Source: Thermocoleostomius sinensis A174 (GTDB lineage: Bacteria > Cyanobacteriota > Cyanobacteriia > Elainellales > Elainellaceae). Taken from it: a DNA stretch of 64,000 nucleotides. Under the pieces are notes generated by a model. The model saw only the letters and a program-made list of their open reading frames with translations, searched no databases and was not told where the DNA came from. Position numbers and translations under genes: made by a program. Each line of letters starts with the position of its first letter. The stretch's first letter is position 1. The stretch lies in assembly GCF_026802175.1 (NCBI RefSeq), contig NZ_CP113797.1, positions 1,589,026 through 1,653,025 on the forward strand, read 5' to 3'. Positions 25,801 through 32,822 of this stretch are shown piece by piece.

Positions 25801-28442
25801 GCCACCAATGACGTAGAACAAGCCGTTTGCACATTCACACTCGGACCCGTCAGGTTGAGTTTATAAGAAACGCGAGTAGTCAGGTAATCCTTATCATTGC
25901 CGATCGTCATCTGCAAGCCGCCCATTGAACTCAAGGTCACGACCTGTAGGGAATCGTTTTCATCGAAGCGCTGCCGATTGGGATAGACATGATTCAACAA
26001 ATAGGTATTCATCGACGCCCCGGCATAGAGACCGATCGCACCAGGATAGGTAAAGGGGTTGTAGCCCGCATCTTCCAGGCTTTGCCACGCACATTCCAGC
26101 AACAGCCGCTGCTGTGGATCTATGACCTCGGCTTCTTTGGCGCTATAGCCAAAAAACTCAGCATCAAAGCGTTCAATATCGGACAGAATTGGGCTAGCTT
26201 TAACGTAGTGGGGATGTTGAAGCAAGGCTGGATCAACCCCCGATGCTAGAATTTCCGCATCGCTGAACCAGGAAATGGACTCAATCCCCTCACACAGGTT
26301 TTGCCAAAACTGAGCGATCGAATCGGCTCCAGGAAATCGTCCTGCCATGCCGATCACGGCAACGTCTGTATCAATGCCCATAGTTTCCGTTTGACGCTGA
26401 CGGAATGGACGCTTCAGTCGAGGTTGCAGCGGTTCAGTTTGGGACGATTGGCTCATGTAACTTGCCAAGGTGGCGATCGTAGGATGTTGAAACAGATCGA
26501 TTGCCAACAACGCATAACCCGCCTGCTGCAAGTGATGCAGCACCTGCATCAACCGCAGCGAATTACCACCCAGTTCAAAAAAATTGTCTTGCGTCCCAAC
26601 TTGCTCTAATTCCAATACATCTTGCCAGATCTCCACAAGCTGCTGTTCTAATTCAGTTTGCGGCAGAGCCGCCGGGGTCGATCGCGCCTTCACCAATCCT
26701 TCGATCTCATTCAGAATTGAATCGAACTCGCCCGCCTGAAACCGCTGGACTAATTGGCTGCGCTGAATTTTGCCGATCGTCGTTTTGGGAATCTCGTGGG
26801 GATTCACCGGAATCAGATAATCCGGACTGACACCAAGCCGAGTCATTACCGTGCGGCGAATCGATCTCACCAAGTCACCAATCGCTTGATCTGAATCCGC
26901 AGGGCTGAAGAAGATCACCAGTCGATCGGTGGTATCATCTGCTCGGCGCACAGCACAGGCGGCTGTATAGGAAGTCACGACTGGTAGTTCTTCCACGATC
27001 GCTTCAATCTCGTGGTTATAGTAATTGGCGCCGTTGATAACGATGACTTCCTTTTGCCGACCTGTAATTGTCAAGCGACCGTGACGCAGAACCCCCAAAT
27101 CTCCCGTAATAAACCAGCCGTCTTCTGTAAAAATTTCATCGTTGAGATCAGGGCGATGATAATAACCACTTGTCACTGTTGCTCCCCGCACTTGCAACAG
27201 CCCGATCGTGCCTTCTGACACCAATTGATTCTGTTCATCGACAATACGAATGGCTACACCCGGAATTGGGTTGCCCACTTCCACAAAGGTATCGCTGTCT
27301 GAGGTGGTTGCCAGTGAGAAATTATGGGAATGAACAATACCTGAACAGGTTTCCGACATCCCATAGCCCGGACTCACAGCCGTTTGGCTTAACCCATACG
27401 GCAGTAGTAGTTCCAAAAATTGGCGTGTCGTTTTGCCCACCACCGCTTCGGCCCCGTTGCCCATCCACTGTACACACGACAAATCCCACGATCGATTGGC
27501 AATTTCATCAGCCCGATCGTTCACCAGCCCATAGGCAAAATTAGGGGCCCATGTGGCTGTCACCCGATAGCGATCGATCAACTCCAGCCAGTGCAACGGT
27601 TCTTGCAAAATGCGTTCAATCGGCACATGAATTTGTTGACAGCCCACAAACACTTCGGTTAAGTGAAACATCACCAAACTGGCCACATGTTCCAGTGGCA
27701 TCCAGTTCAGCGTAATGGAATTGCCCGATAGTCCATTTACTGTCGCCATGCCATAGACGCTTGCCAGCAAATTTCGCGCCGTCAGCATCACGCCCTTGGG
27801 ATTACCCGTACTGCCCGAAGTCAACAGAATCAGCGCCAATTGGTCGAGATCAGCCTGGTAAGGCTGCTTGTCCGGTTCGTTACACAGGAGAGAGTCGATC
27901 GCCACAATTTTAGATAAAGCGTTCAACTCAGACTTTGACCTCAACCCATCACCGATCGCTCCCTCTAAATTTTGGCTCGTCAGCACCGTTGCCCGCTCCA
28001 ACAACTGTGTTGCATAGTGCACCGGATGAGCCTTGTCTTGATCAAGGGTATAGGTAGGCGGTACAGCAATCGGCACAGGCACAAACCCACCCAACACACA
28101 GCCCCAAAACCCTGCTAGAAATTCCTGCGGTTGTGCAAGTTGCAGAATAACAGGATCGCGTGGCTGCAACCCCGATTTCCTCAATCCTGTCAGCACTCGC
28201 TGGGATCGATCGAGCAACGTTGAATAAGCCTGAAACTGTTCGGTTCCATCTGGTTGAAGACAAAGAATCCCCATATCAGACTGGGCCGCCCGTTGCAACA
28301 CATCAGGCAGCGTCAATTTCCACAACTCCTCTGAAATCGTGGCTCCTTCACATATCGATTGCCTAAGCATCGTTGCATCCAGATGCTGGCTCATCTGGGC
28401 ACACGGTTGATAACGATCGATCGATTCAGGATGATTTCCCAT
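19866..28442 (-). CDS. Type I polyketide synthase with acyl-ligase loading module and one fully reducing module, 2858 aa
   Basis: Domain order (approximate residues): AMP-dependent acyl ligase 30-590 (LLTSGSTGNPKG, YGMSETCSG, TGDLG), ACP 598-665 (LGGNSL), KS 690-1125 (TACSTSL, EAHGTGT, KTNVGHL), AT 1230-1515 (GHSLGE, and AFHS, which indicates malonyl-CoA), DH 1595-1880 (LADHRVYGQ), KR structural part 1890-2150, ER 2150-2460 (AAAGGVGLAA), KR 2470-2650 (TGGLGDLG), ACP 2740-2810 (LGMDSL). It ends in a docking tail (SESEAEALLLHEL). It should load an acid, extend it by two carbons and reduce it fully. The ligase NWMPLEHVASLV motif differs from classical FAAL enzymes, so the starter is uncertain. 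First gene of a five-gene operon. Confidence 0.95.
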   Translation of the reverse strand: MGNHPESIDRYQPCAQMSQHLDATMLRQSICEGATISEELWKLTLPDVLQRAAQSDMGILCLQPDGTEQFQAYSTLLDRSQRVLTGLRKSGLQPRDPVILQLAQPQEFLAGFWGCVLGGFVPVPIAVPPTYTLDQDKAHPVHYATQLLERATVLTSQNLEGAIGDGLRSKSELNALSKIVAIDSLLCNEPDKQPYQADLDQLALILLTSGSTGNPKGVMLTARNLLASVYGMATVNGLSGNSITLNWMPLEHVASLVMFHLTEVFVGCQQIHVPIERILQEPLHWLELIDRYRVTATWAPNFAYGLVNDRADEIANRSWDLSCVQWMGNGAEAVVGKTTRQFLELLLPYGLSQTAVSPGYGMSETCSGIVHSHNFSLATTSDSDTFVEVGNPIPGVAIRIVDEQNQLVSEGTIGLLQVRGATVTSGYYHRPDLNDEIFTEDGWFITGDLGVLRHGRLTITGRQKEVIVINGANYYNHEIEAIVEELPVVTSYTAACAVRRADDTTDRLVIFFSPADSDQAIGDLVRSIRRTVMTRLGVSPDYLIPVNPHEIPKTTIGKIQRSQLVQRFQAGEFDSILNEIEGLVKARSTPAALPQTELEQQLVEIWQDVLELEQVGTQDNFFELGGNSLRLMQVLHHLQQAGYALLAIDLFQHPTIATLASYMSQSSQTEPLQPRLKRPFRQRQTETMGIDTDVAVIGMAGRFPGADSIAQFWQNLCEGIESISWFSDAEILASGVDPALLQHPHYVKASPILSDIERFDAEFFGYSAKEAEVIDPQQRLLLECAWQSLEDAGYNPFTYPGAIGLYAGASMNTYLLNHVYPNRQRFDENDSLQVVTLSSMGGLQMTIGNDKDYLTTRVSYKLNLTGPSVNVQTACSTSLVAIHLATQSLLNGECDMALAGGVSVHTPQKVGHLYQEGLILSPDGHCRAFDARAQGTIFGSGVGLVVLKRLADAIEDGDQIYAVIKGSAIGNDGSTKVGYLAPSAEGQATVTATALSIAGIDPATVTYVEAHGTGTALGDPIEIAGLTQAFRLGTQQTQFCAIGSVKTNVGHLNIASGVVGFIKTVLALHHKKLPPSLHFEIPNPQIDFASSPFYVNTVLSEWQAIEHPRRAGVNSLGIGGTNVHLVLEEFEGVGSRKSEVGSRKRRGAWQVLALSAKNEGALRQLAARYERFLMMHSTVSLADLCFTANVGRSHFQYRLAVVADSVQALRQQLSKWCAGQIPAIAPGLAQSRPKIAFLFTGQGSQYLNMGRELYETQPVFRAAIDRCTTVLNAETDRQDAIGYSALIPHASSLVETAFVQPALFAIEYALAVLWQSWGILPTVVMGHSLGEYVAACVAGVFSLEDGLKLVAARGRLMQALPTGGMVSVLANSADVRATIAAYQNVAVAAINGSEQTVISGPNEDLQAIVADLQAQNIQTRSLDVSHAFHSPMMRPMLAEFEQVARTVQYTSPQLDLISNVTGEKITEAIATPEYWVHHICQPVQFAASLNTLQTLRFDIAIECGPKPVLIGMARSQFDSPSISWLPSLHPDRSDWQQLLQSLAHLYQRGLTIEWQQVYQGDSYQRLSLPTYPFQRQRYWLESLTPNPQSPTIHPLLGHRLPTALKSIVFQAHLCTTAPAWLADHRVYGQAIVPATAYLDMALAAGKSILKTDVFLEQVTIRQALLLADAQVKTLQFIITRKGNEAVFEIYSLATEEQPDDWILHASGRIIEFKTNPALNHEALKSVLPELQQSFTETRSSETHYQRCQMQGLEYGTYFQGIKQLWRRDGEALGQVQLPSTLSLDHVNYQFHPALFDACLQVILAALPPVIQSETYIPISLDRFYLHQSPTSTLWSHAQIRSIANRSSSVIADVTIWDETGNRVAQVEGLTAQCTRREAVLGTASSAWQDWLYGVEWQRIGNRELGIGSWEWRADDRICSGTWLIFADAGGIAEKLQACLEAQQQICVVVYPGDSFQQTDRSFFINPAHPEEFQSLLSVVLRGAESDRPLQGVVHLWSIVPNSEEDLLNESVQRSCQSALYLTQALINAKLSQPPRLWLITRGAQMIGTTNRPFSTLGQAPLWGLGRTIALEHPELHCTQVDLDPDSIDVTGLAYEILDNNDYESQIAFRQGDRLAARLVQHQFKSSHQSNSQNNSEIDSLKLDITNRGTLDSLMWRSSPRRSPEAGEVEIQVHASGLNFRDVLNALDLYPGAEQLGLECAGEIVAVGSDVTHFQVGDAVVAIASGSFSQYVTVDARLVALKPKLLSFAAAATIPTAFLTADYTLKQLAKLAPGDRILIHAAAGGVGLAAVQIAQQIGAEIFATASPSKWTFLRSIGIKHVMNSRTLDFADTLMATTQGQGVDVVLNCLSDKFIPKSLSVLRANGRFVEIGKHGVWSAAQVAQSRPDVSYFLVDLMQVAQQQPDGVRSSLHSLMHQFQAQHLHPLPLTSFSSGKAIEAFRTMQQAKHIGKLVITPPQPTQTQSIQICQNGTYLITGGLGDLGLRVAQWLVNKGATHLLLIGRNAPSTVAQTTIRQLEAAGATITIAHADVAELEQLRPILQPYLFNPPNSLKGILHAAGLIDDRTLQQQTWDHFERVMAAKVQGAWNLHRLTQDQPIDLFVLFSSAASLLGAAGQANYAAANAFLDALAQARRAIGLPGLSINWGAWSEIGLAARSSPPQRSTLSNIGSISPAQGLEILDYLISQPMGQMGVLPIDRSFDATEGIPAALTAFLSDVITAPSTTTLSFLQMLEAASVDDRPRLLFDHVRVQVAKVLGLEPSLLDDPHQGLSELGMDSLTSVELRNRLQTSLGCSLSSTLLFDYPTLAALTEHLSNRLGQSAKDHASVSRTPPTPDLIDVEQLSESEAEALLLHELNRLQD
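22711..22752. repeat. Intragenic heptamer repeat, six units (DH to KR/ER linker)
   Basis: Six tandem heptamers (CATTCCC, AACTCCC, GATTCCC, AATTCCC, GATTCCC, GATTCTC) lie in the PKS frame between the DH domain and the KR structural region. Confidence 0.85.
23674..23701. repeat. Intragenic heptamer repeat, about four units (AT to DH linker)
   Basis: GGGGATT twice, GGGGGTT and AGGGACT in tandem, in the opposite orientation to the other PKS repeats. It is translated as the TPNPQSP stretch just before the DH domain. Confidence 0.75.
25011..25045. repeat. Intragenic heptamer repeat, five perfect units (KS to AT linker)
   Basis: CTTCCGA is repeated five times without error, then a related CTCCCTC. 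It encodes the Gly-Ser-Arg-Lys-rich tract straight after the KS domain. Confidence 0.9.
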
Positions 28443-28613
28443 GGCTTCCCCTCACACCTGACGTACCTGACGCTACGCTCCTTGATAAGCTTCAGTATGT
28501 TATACCAACAATTCCGATGAAATACCGAAATCTGCCAAATTCAAGGCATCTAGTATACTAGCGACTTTAGGCTAGAGGATGAAGGATAAGAAGAAAAGGC
28601 TACAGGATAAACC

Positions 28614-28748
28614 ATGAAGAGAGCAGACAAAAAGAAGAGAGCAGACAAAAAGGAAACAACGGGTAGTTCTCGTGTCTCAGTTTATAGTTGGGGCTACAGT
28701 GCGATCGATACCTTGATCGATACCTTCAGACAAAACCACCGAAACTAG
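28614..28748 (+). CDS. Possible small protein, 44 aa, with a duplicated basic start
   Basis: The frame starts ATG with AGGA six bases upstream and encodes a Lys-rich N-terminus that is a tandem duplication (RADKKK then RADKKE), followed by a Ser/Thr and aromatic region ending in FRQNHRN. The duplication comes from an 18-base direct repeat. No family is recognised, and length and composition alone do not prove it is expressed. Confidence 0.25.
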   Translation: MKRADKKKRADKKETTGSSRVSVYSWGYSAIDTLIDTFRQNHRN

Positions 28749-28774
28749 ACAAATTCAAGCTTAAATAGTTTTTC

Positions 28775-28816
28775 CATTCCCACTCCCGACTCCCGATTCC
28801 CCATTCCCGACTCCCT
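28775..28816. repeat. Heptanucleotide tandem repeat, six units
   Basis: Six tandem degenerate heptamers of the CCCGACT/CCCATTC type lie 20-60 bases upstream of the DRE-TIM gene start. Confidence 0.8.
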
Positions 28817-28842
28817 ATCTTCTGCCATTATTCTGATTGAAC

Positions 28843-30045
28843 ATGGAGACGATCACACTAACTATTTCCGATGAAACGTTACGAGATGGCGAGCAGCAAG
28901 TTGGGTTGTTATTTACCCCTGAAATGAAATACAACTTAGCGCATCAAATTGCCAAAACAGGAGTGCATCAAATTGCCCTGATGCCTGCCGTTCATGCGAC
29001 AGAAGAACAGCTTGTTGAAACGCTGGTAATGCAAGGGCTTGAAAAACGTATTGCCGCTTCTACCATGATGACGCGATCGTTCATTGATCTATCTAAATCT
29101 TGTGGCGTCAAGCAAATTATTTTGTTTCATGCTGTGTCCGATCGGCTGTTGTTCTTACGTGATGTTGAAATCAGTCAGCAGCCCCTATATCAGGGGAAAA
29201 CCATTGATGATTCAATACCTAACGCTGTAATCGATCGGCTTCGCCAAACAATGTTACAAAAAGTAGTTGAGCATTTGCGATACGCTGCTAGTCAAGGATT
29301 GAAAATCTATTTCGCCGCTGAAGATGCCAGTCGGGCTGATTTTGATTTTCTAGTCGAGTGCATTCGCGTCTTTATGCCATACCTGCAACAGTTTTTGTTG
29401 TGTGATACTGTAGGCGTTCTAACCCCTGAAAAAACGTTTGTCTGGATGCGCGATCTGTTGGAATATACCAATCATCCGTCTTTGTCGGTACATTTTCACA
29501 ACGATATGGGACTAGCGCTGGAAAACACGATTCAAGCCGTTGTTGCAGGCGCGGTGGGAATTTCCGGTACATTTGGCGGTATTGGCGAACGATCGGGGAA
29601 TGTCGCTCTAGATCAGGTTTTAAACGGGCTACGGCTGCGGTTTGGCTGGGAAGTGGACGGCATTGATTATGATGCGGTGGCTGCCCTCAGCGACTACTTC
29701 GCGCAACACAATATTCGTGCCCATCCTCCCTATTCTCCACAATCCCAACGCCACGAAGCGGGAATTCATGTTCACTCTCTTCTGCGCGATCGCCACAGCT
29801 ATGCCATTTTTCCCTATGGACAACCGGAGATCTGGTTTGGCAAATGTAGCGGCGTCAGCAACGTGCAATACTTGTTTGAGCGCCACTTATGCCACCCCCT
29901 GACCCGCGACCACTATGAACGCTTGAGCCTTGCCATCAAGACCCTAGCTATTCAGGAAAATCGATCGTTTTCAGTTGCAGAGGTGGTGCAGATGCTCCAG
30001 TCAGGAAAACTAGGGACAGATTTATCCCCGCTTGATCCTCCCTAA
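28843..30045 (+). CDS. DRE-TIM synthase of the isopropylmalate/homocitrate synthase type, 400 aa
   Basis: The fold condenses acetyl-CoA with a 2-oxoacid. Visible signatures are SDETLRDGEQQVGLLF at the start and VHFHNDMGLALENTIQAVVAGAVGISGTFGGIGERSG-type segments with the metal-binding HxHND. The C-terminal leucine-sensing domain of LeuA is absent, and the active-site loop differs from both LeuA and NifV, so the 2-oxoacid is unknown. The ATG at 28843 is close to the family start; an ATG two codons earlier is equally possible. It is divergent from the PKS operon, whose starter it might influence, but that link is inference only. Confidence 0.8.
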   Translation: METITLTISDETLRDGEQQVGLLFTPEMKYNLAHQIAKTGVHQIALMPAVHATEEQLVETLVMQGLEKRIAASTMMTRSFIDLSKSCGVKQIILFHAVSDRLLFLRDVEISQQPLYQGKTIDDSIPNAVIDRLRQTMLQKVVEHLRYAASQGLKIYFAAEDASRADFDFLVECIRVFMPYLQQFLLCDTVGVLTPEKTFVWMRDLLEYTNHPSLSVHFHNDMGLALENTIQAVVAGAVGISGTFGGIGERSGNVALDQVLNGLRLRFGWEVDGIDYDAVAALSDYFAQHNIRAHPPYSPQSQRHEAGIHVHSLLRDRHSYAIFPYGQPEIWFGKCSGVSNVQYLFERHLCHPLTRDHYERLSLAIKTLAIQENRSFSVAEVVQMLQSGKLGTDLSPLDPP

Positions 30046-30068
30046 CCCTTAAAGCAGGATTATCAGAA

Positions 30069-30974
30069 TTATCCTTCTTGCTCTGTGCCAACAACAGCAG
30101 GGGTCAATAAAACGGCTCGACGACTATCAACGAGAATCGCCGTAAATCCTCGTTCATTCAAAGCTTGCAGTAGCGCTGCCGCCACCGTCGGGTCGGTCGT
30201 ATGCGTAGCCAGCAAGAAAGGCCGTTGCTCATAGGACACCAACCCCACAGGTTGAGCCGTTAGCTGCTTCACATCCGCTGCTACTTCTGGACGATTGAAA
30301 TAGTGAACGAGCACCGCATACCCCGCACCCAATGGTTGTGGATTAAACATCTCCGTGGAACCAACACGATCGACAGTAGGTGCAGCCGCATTGACAGCAG
30401 GCTGGGGCGCTGATTCGGGTACAGGTTCTGGCGTTGCTGAAACGTCAGTTGGTGTCGGGAAGGCAGGAGAAGCACTCTCAACAGACGGTGGTTGGCTGGT
30501 TGTTTCGGAAACCGTAGCATTGGTTTCGCCAGAGACCGACGGCTGAGTTGAACTGGGCAAATTAGAAGAACTTGCTGGCTCGGTTGGGGGTGTGGATGCT
30601 TCCGGAGAAGGGGACGGGGCGGTGGATGGGCGAGCCACAAACGCTTGCAAGCCTGTCATGTCTGCAAGGTACTGGGCCCATGCATTAGCAATTTCGGCAG
30701 TTGCAAACCCACCCACACGTACCACCGGATCATTGAGGTATTGACAGTTAGTGAGCACCGCATTTTCTGGTAGTAGCTGGCGCAATTGCTCTTCTGTGTC
30801 GGCTTGTTGACGAACGACCAGCAACAAATGTTCATTCGTTTGAGGCGGAGCGCAGGTAGGCAATGTTTGGGCCCAACTTCGAGTCTCCAGCCCTTGCAGT
30901 GTAAGAACTGTAGCACTAAACAAGAGTACCGATCGCACAAAAACAGCATCGTGCCGGGTTAAAAACAACCGCAT
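30069..30974 (-). CDS. Unknown exported protein with two similar terminal domains and a Pro/Ser/Thr linker, 301 aa
   Basis: Residues about 12-34 form a hydrophobic signal segment ending near SWA. A first small domain (about 38-120) has the pattern of an SPOR-like unit: LLLVVRQQADTEEQLRQLL, then VVRVGGFATAEIANAWAQYLA. A long Pro/Ser/Thr/Glu-rich linker (about 120-215) leads to a second unit with the same rhythm (YAVLVHYFNRPEVAADVKQL, then FLLATHTTDPTVAAALLQAL). The protein is probably periplasmic or envelope-bound. The function is unknown; peptidoglycan binding would be a guess. The gene is convergent with the DRE-TIM gene. Confidence 0.7.
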   Translation of the reverse strand: MRLFLTRHDAVFVRSVLLFSATVLTLQGLETRSWAQTLPTCAPPQTNEHLLLVVRQQADTEEQLRQLLPENAVLTNCQYLNDPVVRVGGFATAEIANAWAQYLADMTGLQAFVARPSTAPSPSPEASTPPTEPASSSNLPSSTQPSVSGETNATVSETTSQPPSVESASPAFPTPTDVSATPEPVPESAPQPAVNAAAPTVDRVGSTEMFNPQPLGAGYAVLVHYFNRPEVAADVKQLTAQPVGLVSYEQRPFLLATHTTDPTVAAALLQALNERGFTAILVDSRRAVLLTPAVVGTEQEG

Positions 30975-31063
30975 AACAAACCTCAGGCCAACGTTAGAAC
31001 AGCATTAGACAGCATATCCAGCTAAGCTTAAGCAGGATTGGAAAACGTAGAGGTTCAGCCTAC

Positions 31064-31393
31064 TTAAGAAACCGAAACCAACGACGCCAGCGGATCAGGA
31101 ATCGTCTCCGAAGGTGCTAGAAATTGACCAACCACAACAAATTCTAGACGCAGCTTCAGCCAGGTGATGAACGATTGATTGGTCGAAATTACCGCCGCCG
31201 CGGGTTGGGGGCATTTAGCCTTTACCTCCGCCATTTCAGGAGCCTCCAAAAACGCTGGCTGCTGCACCAACCAAAAATCGATCGGTTTTTCCTGCTCTTG
31301 ATAGTAGCGAGTCCGCTCTTTGAGCACTTCTTCCAGCGGTTCCTCATCGATCAAGAACGACTGGCTGGCTAAAACATAGTAATAGGTTTGCAT
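31064..31393 (-). CDS. ycf54: Ycf54, accessory factor of Mg-protoporphyrin IX monomethyl ester cyclase
   Basis: The 109-residue protein matches the Ycf54 family along its length: MQTYYYVLASQSFLIDEEPLEEVLKER at the start, then PIDFWLVQQPAFLEAPEMAE, AAVISTNQSFITWLKLRLE and the ending PSETIPDPLASL. Ycf54 binds the aerobic cyclase AcsF and is needed for normal accumulation of the isocyclic-ring-forming enzyme in chlorophyll synthesis. No other chlorophyll gene adjoins it; bciB is 7 kb away. Confidence 0.95.
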   Translation of the reverse strand: MQTYYYVLASQSFLIDEEPLEEVLKERTRYYQEQEKPIDFWLVQQPAFLEAPEMAEVKAKCPQPAAAVISTNQSFITWLKLRLEFVVVGQFLAPSETIPDPLASLVSVS

Positions 31394-31470
31394 GAGTTTG
31401 AACCTGATTTGAACTTGATTTGAACTTTAAGTTTTATCTAGAAGTTAAGTGAGAGGCTGTTGAGAATTCG

Positions 31471-31587
31471 GTAGTGGGTAATGGGTGATAGGAAATAGGT
31501 AATGGAGATAAATGCTAAAGGCTGAAGTTTCAAATCCAGATCCTGCTTTCTGCTCCCGATTCCCGATTGCCCATTCCCCACTCCCGC
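31471..31587. repeat. Two heptanucleotide repeat tracts upstream of ycf54 and after pdxJ
   Basis: At 31471-31505 five degenerate G-rich heptamers (GTAGTGG, GTAATGG and variants) stand in tandem. At 31553-31587 five units of the CTCCCGA/TTCCCGA type follow. Both lie in the gap between pdxJ and ycf54. Confidence 0.7.
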
Positions 31588-31596
31588 CTTTGTTTC

Positions 31597-32322
31597 TTAT
31601 TCCCCAACTCCCCCGATCGCTTGTTTCATTTCGCGCACGGCTCGTTCCATCCCCACCAGCACAGCCCGACTAATAATTGTATGACCAATATTCAATTCTT
31701 CCATGCCAGGTAAGGCGGCAATGGGATGGACATTCCAATAGGTGAGACCATGCCCTGCGTTAATGCGCAACCCATGAGACAGAGCTTGTTCGCAGCCCGA
31801 TCGCAGCATCTCCAATTCCTTGGCGCGATTAGGCTCGCTAGAGGCGTCTGCATATGACCCTGTGTGCAGTTCAATAAATTGAGCCTGAATGGTGGCAGCC
31901 GCCTGAATTTGCCGCTCGTCTGCGTCAATAAACAAGCTGACGGGAATGCCAGCCGCTTGCAGCGTGCTAACCACCTGTTGCATTCGCTCCAGTTGTCCTG
32001 CCACGTCCAATCCGCCTTCGGTGGTGACTTCTTCTCGCCGCTCTGGTACCAAGGTGACATAGTCAGGGTGAATGTCTAGGGCGATCGCTACCATTTCATC
32101 GGTAGCGGCCATCTCTAAATTTAAGTGAGTTCGTACTATTTGTCGCAATAGGCGCACATCGCGATCTTGAATATGTCGTCGATCTTCGCGTAGATGCACG
32201 GTAATGCCGTCAGCCCCGGCCAGTTCTGCTAAAACGGCGGCGGCGATCGGATCAGGTTCTACAGTCCGGCGAGCTTGTCGAATTGTTGCCACATGATCGA
32301 TATTGACACCCAAAGTCGGCAA
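31597..32322 (-). CDS. pdxJ: Pyridoxine 5'-phosphate synthase
   Basis: PdxJ condenses 1-deoxyxylulose 5-phosphate with 3-amino-2-oxopropyl phosphate to form pyridoxine 5'-phosphate. The 241-residue TIM barrel shows [16 protein letters not shown] at the start, [37 protein letters not shown] and IELHTGSYA, and the ending [17 protein letters not shown], all diagnostic. The gene appears monocistronic. The presence of the DXP-dependent vitamin B6 route is established in cyanobacteria. Confidence 0.97.
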   Translation of the reverse strand: MPTLGVNIDHVATIRQARRTVEPDPIAAAVLAELAGADGITVHLREDRRHIQDRDVRLLRQIVRTHLNLEMAATDEMVAIALDIHPDYVTLVPERREEVTTEGGLDVAGQLERMQQVVSTLQAAGIPVSLFIDADERQIQAAATIQAQFIELHTGSYADASSEPNRAKELEMLRSGCEQALSHGLRINAGHGLTYWNVHPIAALPGMEELNIGHTIISRAVLVGMERAVREMKQAIGGVGE

Positions 32323-32822
32323 TCTTGTTCTCTCCTTCTACCATGCGTATTTCCAAAAACATCTTACCTGATGTCTAGCAGTTCAAAAGTTCTGAAACGT
32401 AAGTTTTAAGCTTCACTGCGATAATGTGCTACACAGGAATTGTTTGTAGTGATAGTAAAAAAACTCACCAATCAGCGGGTTCATGCTTTATTGTCTAAGT
32501 AACGTTGTCTTGGTTGAGGAGGTTGCTCCCGATTCTATTCTTGCTTTTCCTACGACTGGCACAAAACAGGGCGCTCACCTGAATTTCTTGCCGTAGCTAG
32601 ATAAGCAAGGAACCGATTGTGAATCATTGAAGCAAGTAATTTCCTAAACGTGATGTTAGCCCTCTACCTAGAAGAGCAAAATTCTGGTTAGTTGGTATGT
32701 ATTGATTATGACTCGGCTTGCGAGGGTTAATCAGGGACATTCGGCTGTGAAACGATCGTCCTCCTGAGCGATTGTCTTCTCATTAATTGTCTGAAGGGAA
32801 CCGTTAATCCATTGGGGCAGCT
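32323..32822. other. Intergenic stretch before the GGDEF-EAL gene
   Basis: This 500-base divergent region should carry the promoters of pdxJ and of the GGDEF-EAL gene. I see no hairpin, repeat or known riboswitch. A 37-codon plus-strand frame near 32484 has no ribosome site or recognisable content. Confidence 0.35.

Larger units (their letters stand above)
28443..28836. other. Divergent intergenic region between PKS operon and DRE-TIM gene
   Basis: This 394-base gap must hold the promoters for the PKS operon (minus) and the DRE-TIM gene (plus). It also contains a small possible gene at 28614-28748 and a heptamer repeat at 28775-28816. I could not assign a promoter with confidence. Confidence 0.5.

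Noticed and set aside
19866-28442. Loading domain as a classical fatty acyl-AMP ligase (FAAL)
   Set aside because: It is an AMP-forming acyl ligase, but the NWMPLEHVASLV region differs from the usual FAAL WLPxxHDMGL motif, so the narrower name was not used.
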